From Corynebacterium testudinoris (GTDB lineage Bacteria > Actinomycetota > Actinomycetes > Mycobacteriales > Mycobacteriaceae), in assembly GCF_001021045.1 (NCBI RefSeq), contig NZ_CP011545.1:2294001-2358000 (forward strand): DNA of 64,000 bases, in the 5' to 3' direction. The translations under genes and the position numbers were made by a program. This document shows positions 63,586 through 64,000 of this stretch, piece by piece (position 1 is the first letter of the stretch; each line of letters opens with the position of its first letter). The notes beneath the pieces were generated by a model. It made no database searches. It saw only the letters and a program-made list of their open reading frames with translations, and was not told the DNA's origin.

Positions 63586-64000
63586 TGCTACGCGGGAAAA
63601 CCACCTCCAAGCTCGAAGCCAAGGCTGGCGGCCGTTTCACCGGCTTCAAGAATATGTCCTTGTCCTCGAAGATTGCCCTGGTCATCCTCACTTTGGTCGG
63701 CCTGGGCGCGATCTTCGCTCCTCTGTTGACCAACTACGATCCGCTGGCTTCGGGCATCCCCGTCCAGTCCCCCAGCAGTGAGCACTGGTTTGGCACCGAC
63801 GCCATTGGCCGCGACATCTTCTCGCGCGTGGTCTACGGCGCCCGCTCCTCGCTCATCATCGGCCTCGCTGCCACGGGTGCTGCCCTGGCTGTGGCTGCCG
63901 TCCTGGGTTCCATCGCCGCCACCGGGGGCAAGGTCGTGTCTGAGGTGCTCATGCGCATCCTCGACATCATCATGTCCTTCCCCGGTATCGCCCTGGCCGC
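63585..64000 (+). CDS. siaG: Sialic-acid ABC transporter permease SiaG-like, 5' part
   Basis: Dpp/OppC-type permease, cut by the window end after about 138 codons. The N-terminal cytoplasmic stretch with a Lys-rich segment precedes the first helix (IALVILTLVGLGAIFAP). EHWFGTDAIGRDIFSRVVYGARSSL is the OppC hallmark segment. ATG overlaps the siaF stop as TGATG, so it is coupled. The reading frame stays open to base 64000; the ATPase gene(s) of the importer are presumably beyond it. Confidence 0.9.
   Translation, partial: MLRGKTTSKLEAKAGGRFTGFKNMSLSSKIALVILTLVGLGAIFAPLLTNYDPLASGIPVQSPSSEHWFGTDAIGRDIFSRVVYGARSSLIIGLAATGAALAVAAVLGSIAATGGKVVSEVLMRILDIIMSFPGIALA

Overview
The window is a high-GC (roughly 60-63% by eye) chromosomal segment from an actinobacterium of the genus Corynebacterium. 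The evidence is a mycothiol synthase gene, a ddh gene for meso-diaminopimelate dehydrogenase, a ThrE exporter, a quinone-dependent pyruvate oxidase, an otsA-lipoprotein-otsB-LacI block and a nag/nan/sia sialic-acid cluster. As I remember it, these sit in much the same order in C. glutamicum. Many start codons are GTG, and several promoters place a -10 box 6-8 bases before the start codon, which suggests leaderless mRNAs. No ribosomal RNA, prophage, CRISPR array or complete insertion sequence is visible. One tRNA gene (Thr, anticodon TGT) is present.

Layout. 1-4.2 kb: the pstSCAB phosphate uptake operon (minus strand). 4.3-10.3 kb: mshD, an LmeA-like protein, a diacylglycerol-kinase-type lipid kinase, a nitrobindin-like protein, pabC, ygfZ and a DUF3073 protein. 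10.3-13.4 kb: purM, purF and a sterol-carrier-like protein. 13.4-18.1 kb: a double-hotdog thioesterase, a DUF222/HNH endonuclease, a GNAT acetyltransferase, a hemolysin-III membrane protein, and a BLUF blue-light sensor coupled to a small ORF. 18.1-29.6 kb: purL-purQ-purS, glutathione peroxidase, a frameshifted DUF2334 gene, an S9 oligopeptidase, then purC-purB-aminotransferase-purD. 29.7-33.4 kb: HIT protein, lipase-like hydrolase, 2Fe-2S ferredoxin and a TetR/ABC operon. 33.7-38.0 kb: a stand-alone E. coli-type trpB, a two-component pair that is probably the phosphate system PhoR/PhoS, and a TipA-type MerR regulator. 38.1-45.0 kb: a D-serine-dehydratase-like enzyme, pqo, an MFS/TetR pair, a UMF1-type MFS protein and ddh. 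45.1-46.3 kb: a gene-poor patch with two small ORFs, each preceded by a 109-bp structured repeat, then the tRNA. 46.4-55.2 kb: thrE, a lysine-rich histone-tail-like protein, otsA, a lipoprotein, otsB, an IpsA-like LacI regulator, an esterase, a TrmH-family 2'-O-methyltransferase and cysS. 55.2-64 kb: nagB-nagA, nanA-nanK-nanE, nanR and siaE-siaF-siaG (siaG cut by the window end).

Functional picture. Phosphate uptake and its probable regulator occur in one region. Seven purine-biosynthesis loci (purM, F, L, Q, S, C/B and D) are spread over 20 kb. The right end is a complete route from imported sialic acid to fructose-6-phosphate, with its own GntR repressor.

The most unusual signals are at DNA level. 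The 11-mer GCTTATCGACG occurs exactly 15 times, on both strands and in several reading frames, where about 0.03 copies would be expected by chance. Two equal-length structured repeats near 45.5 and 46.1 kb have outer stems that differ in sequence but keep pairing. Several clean palindromes mark candidate operators for the TetR, MerR and NanR regulators.
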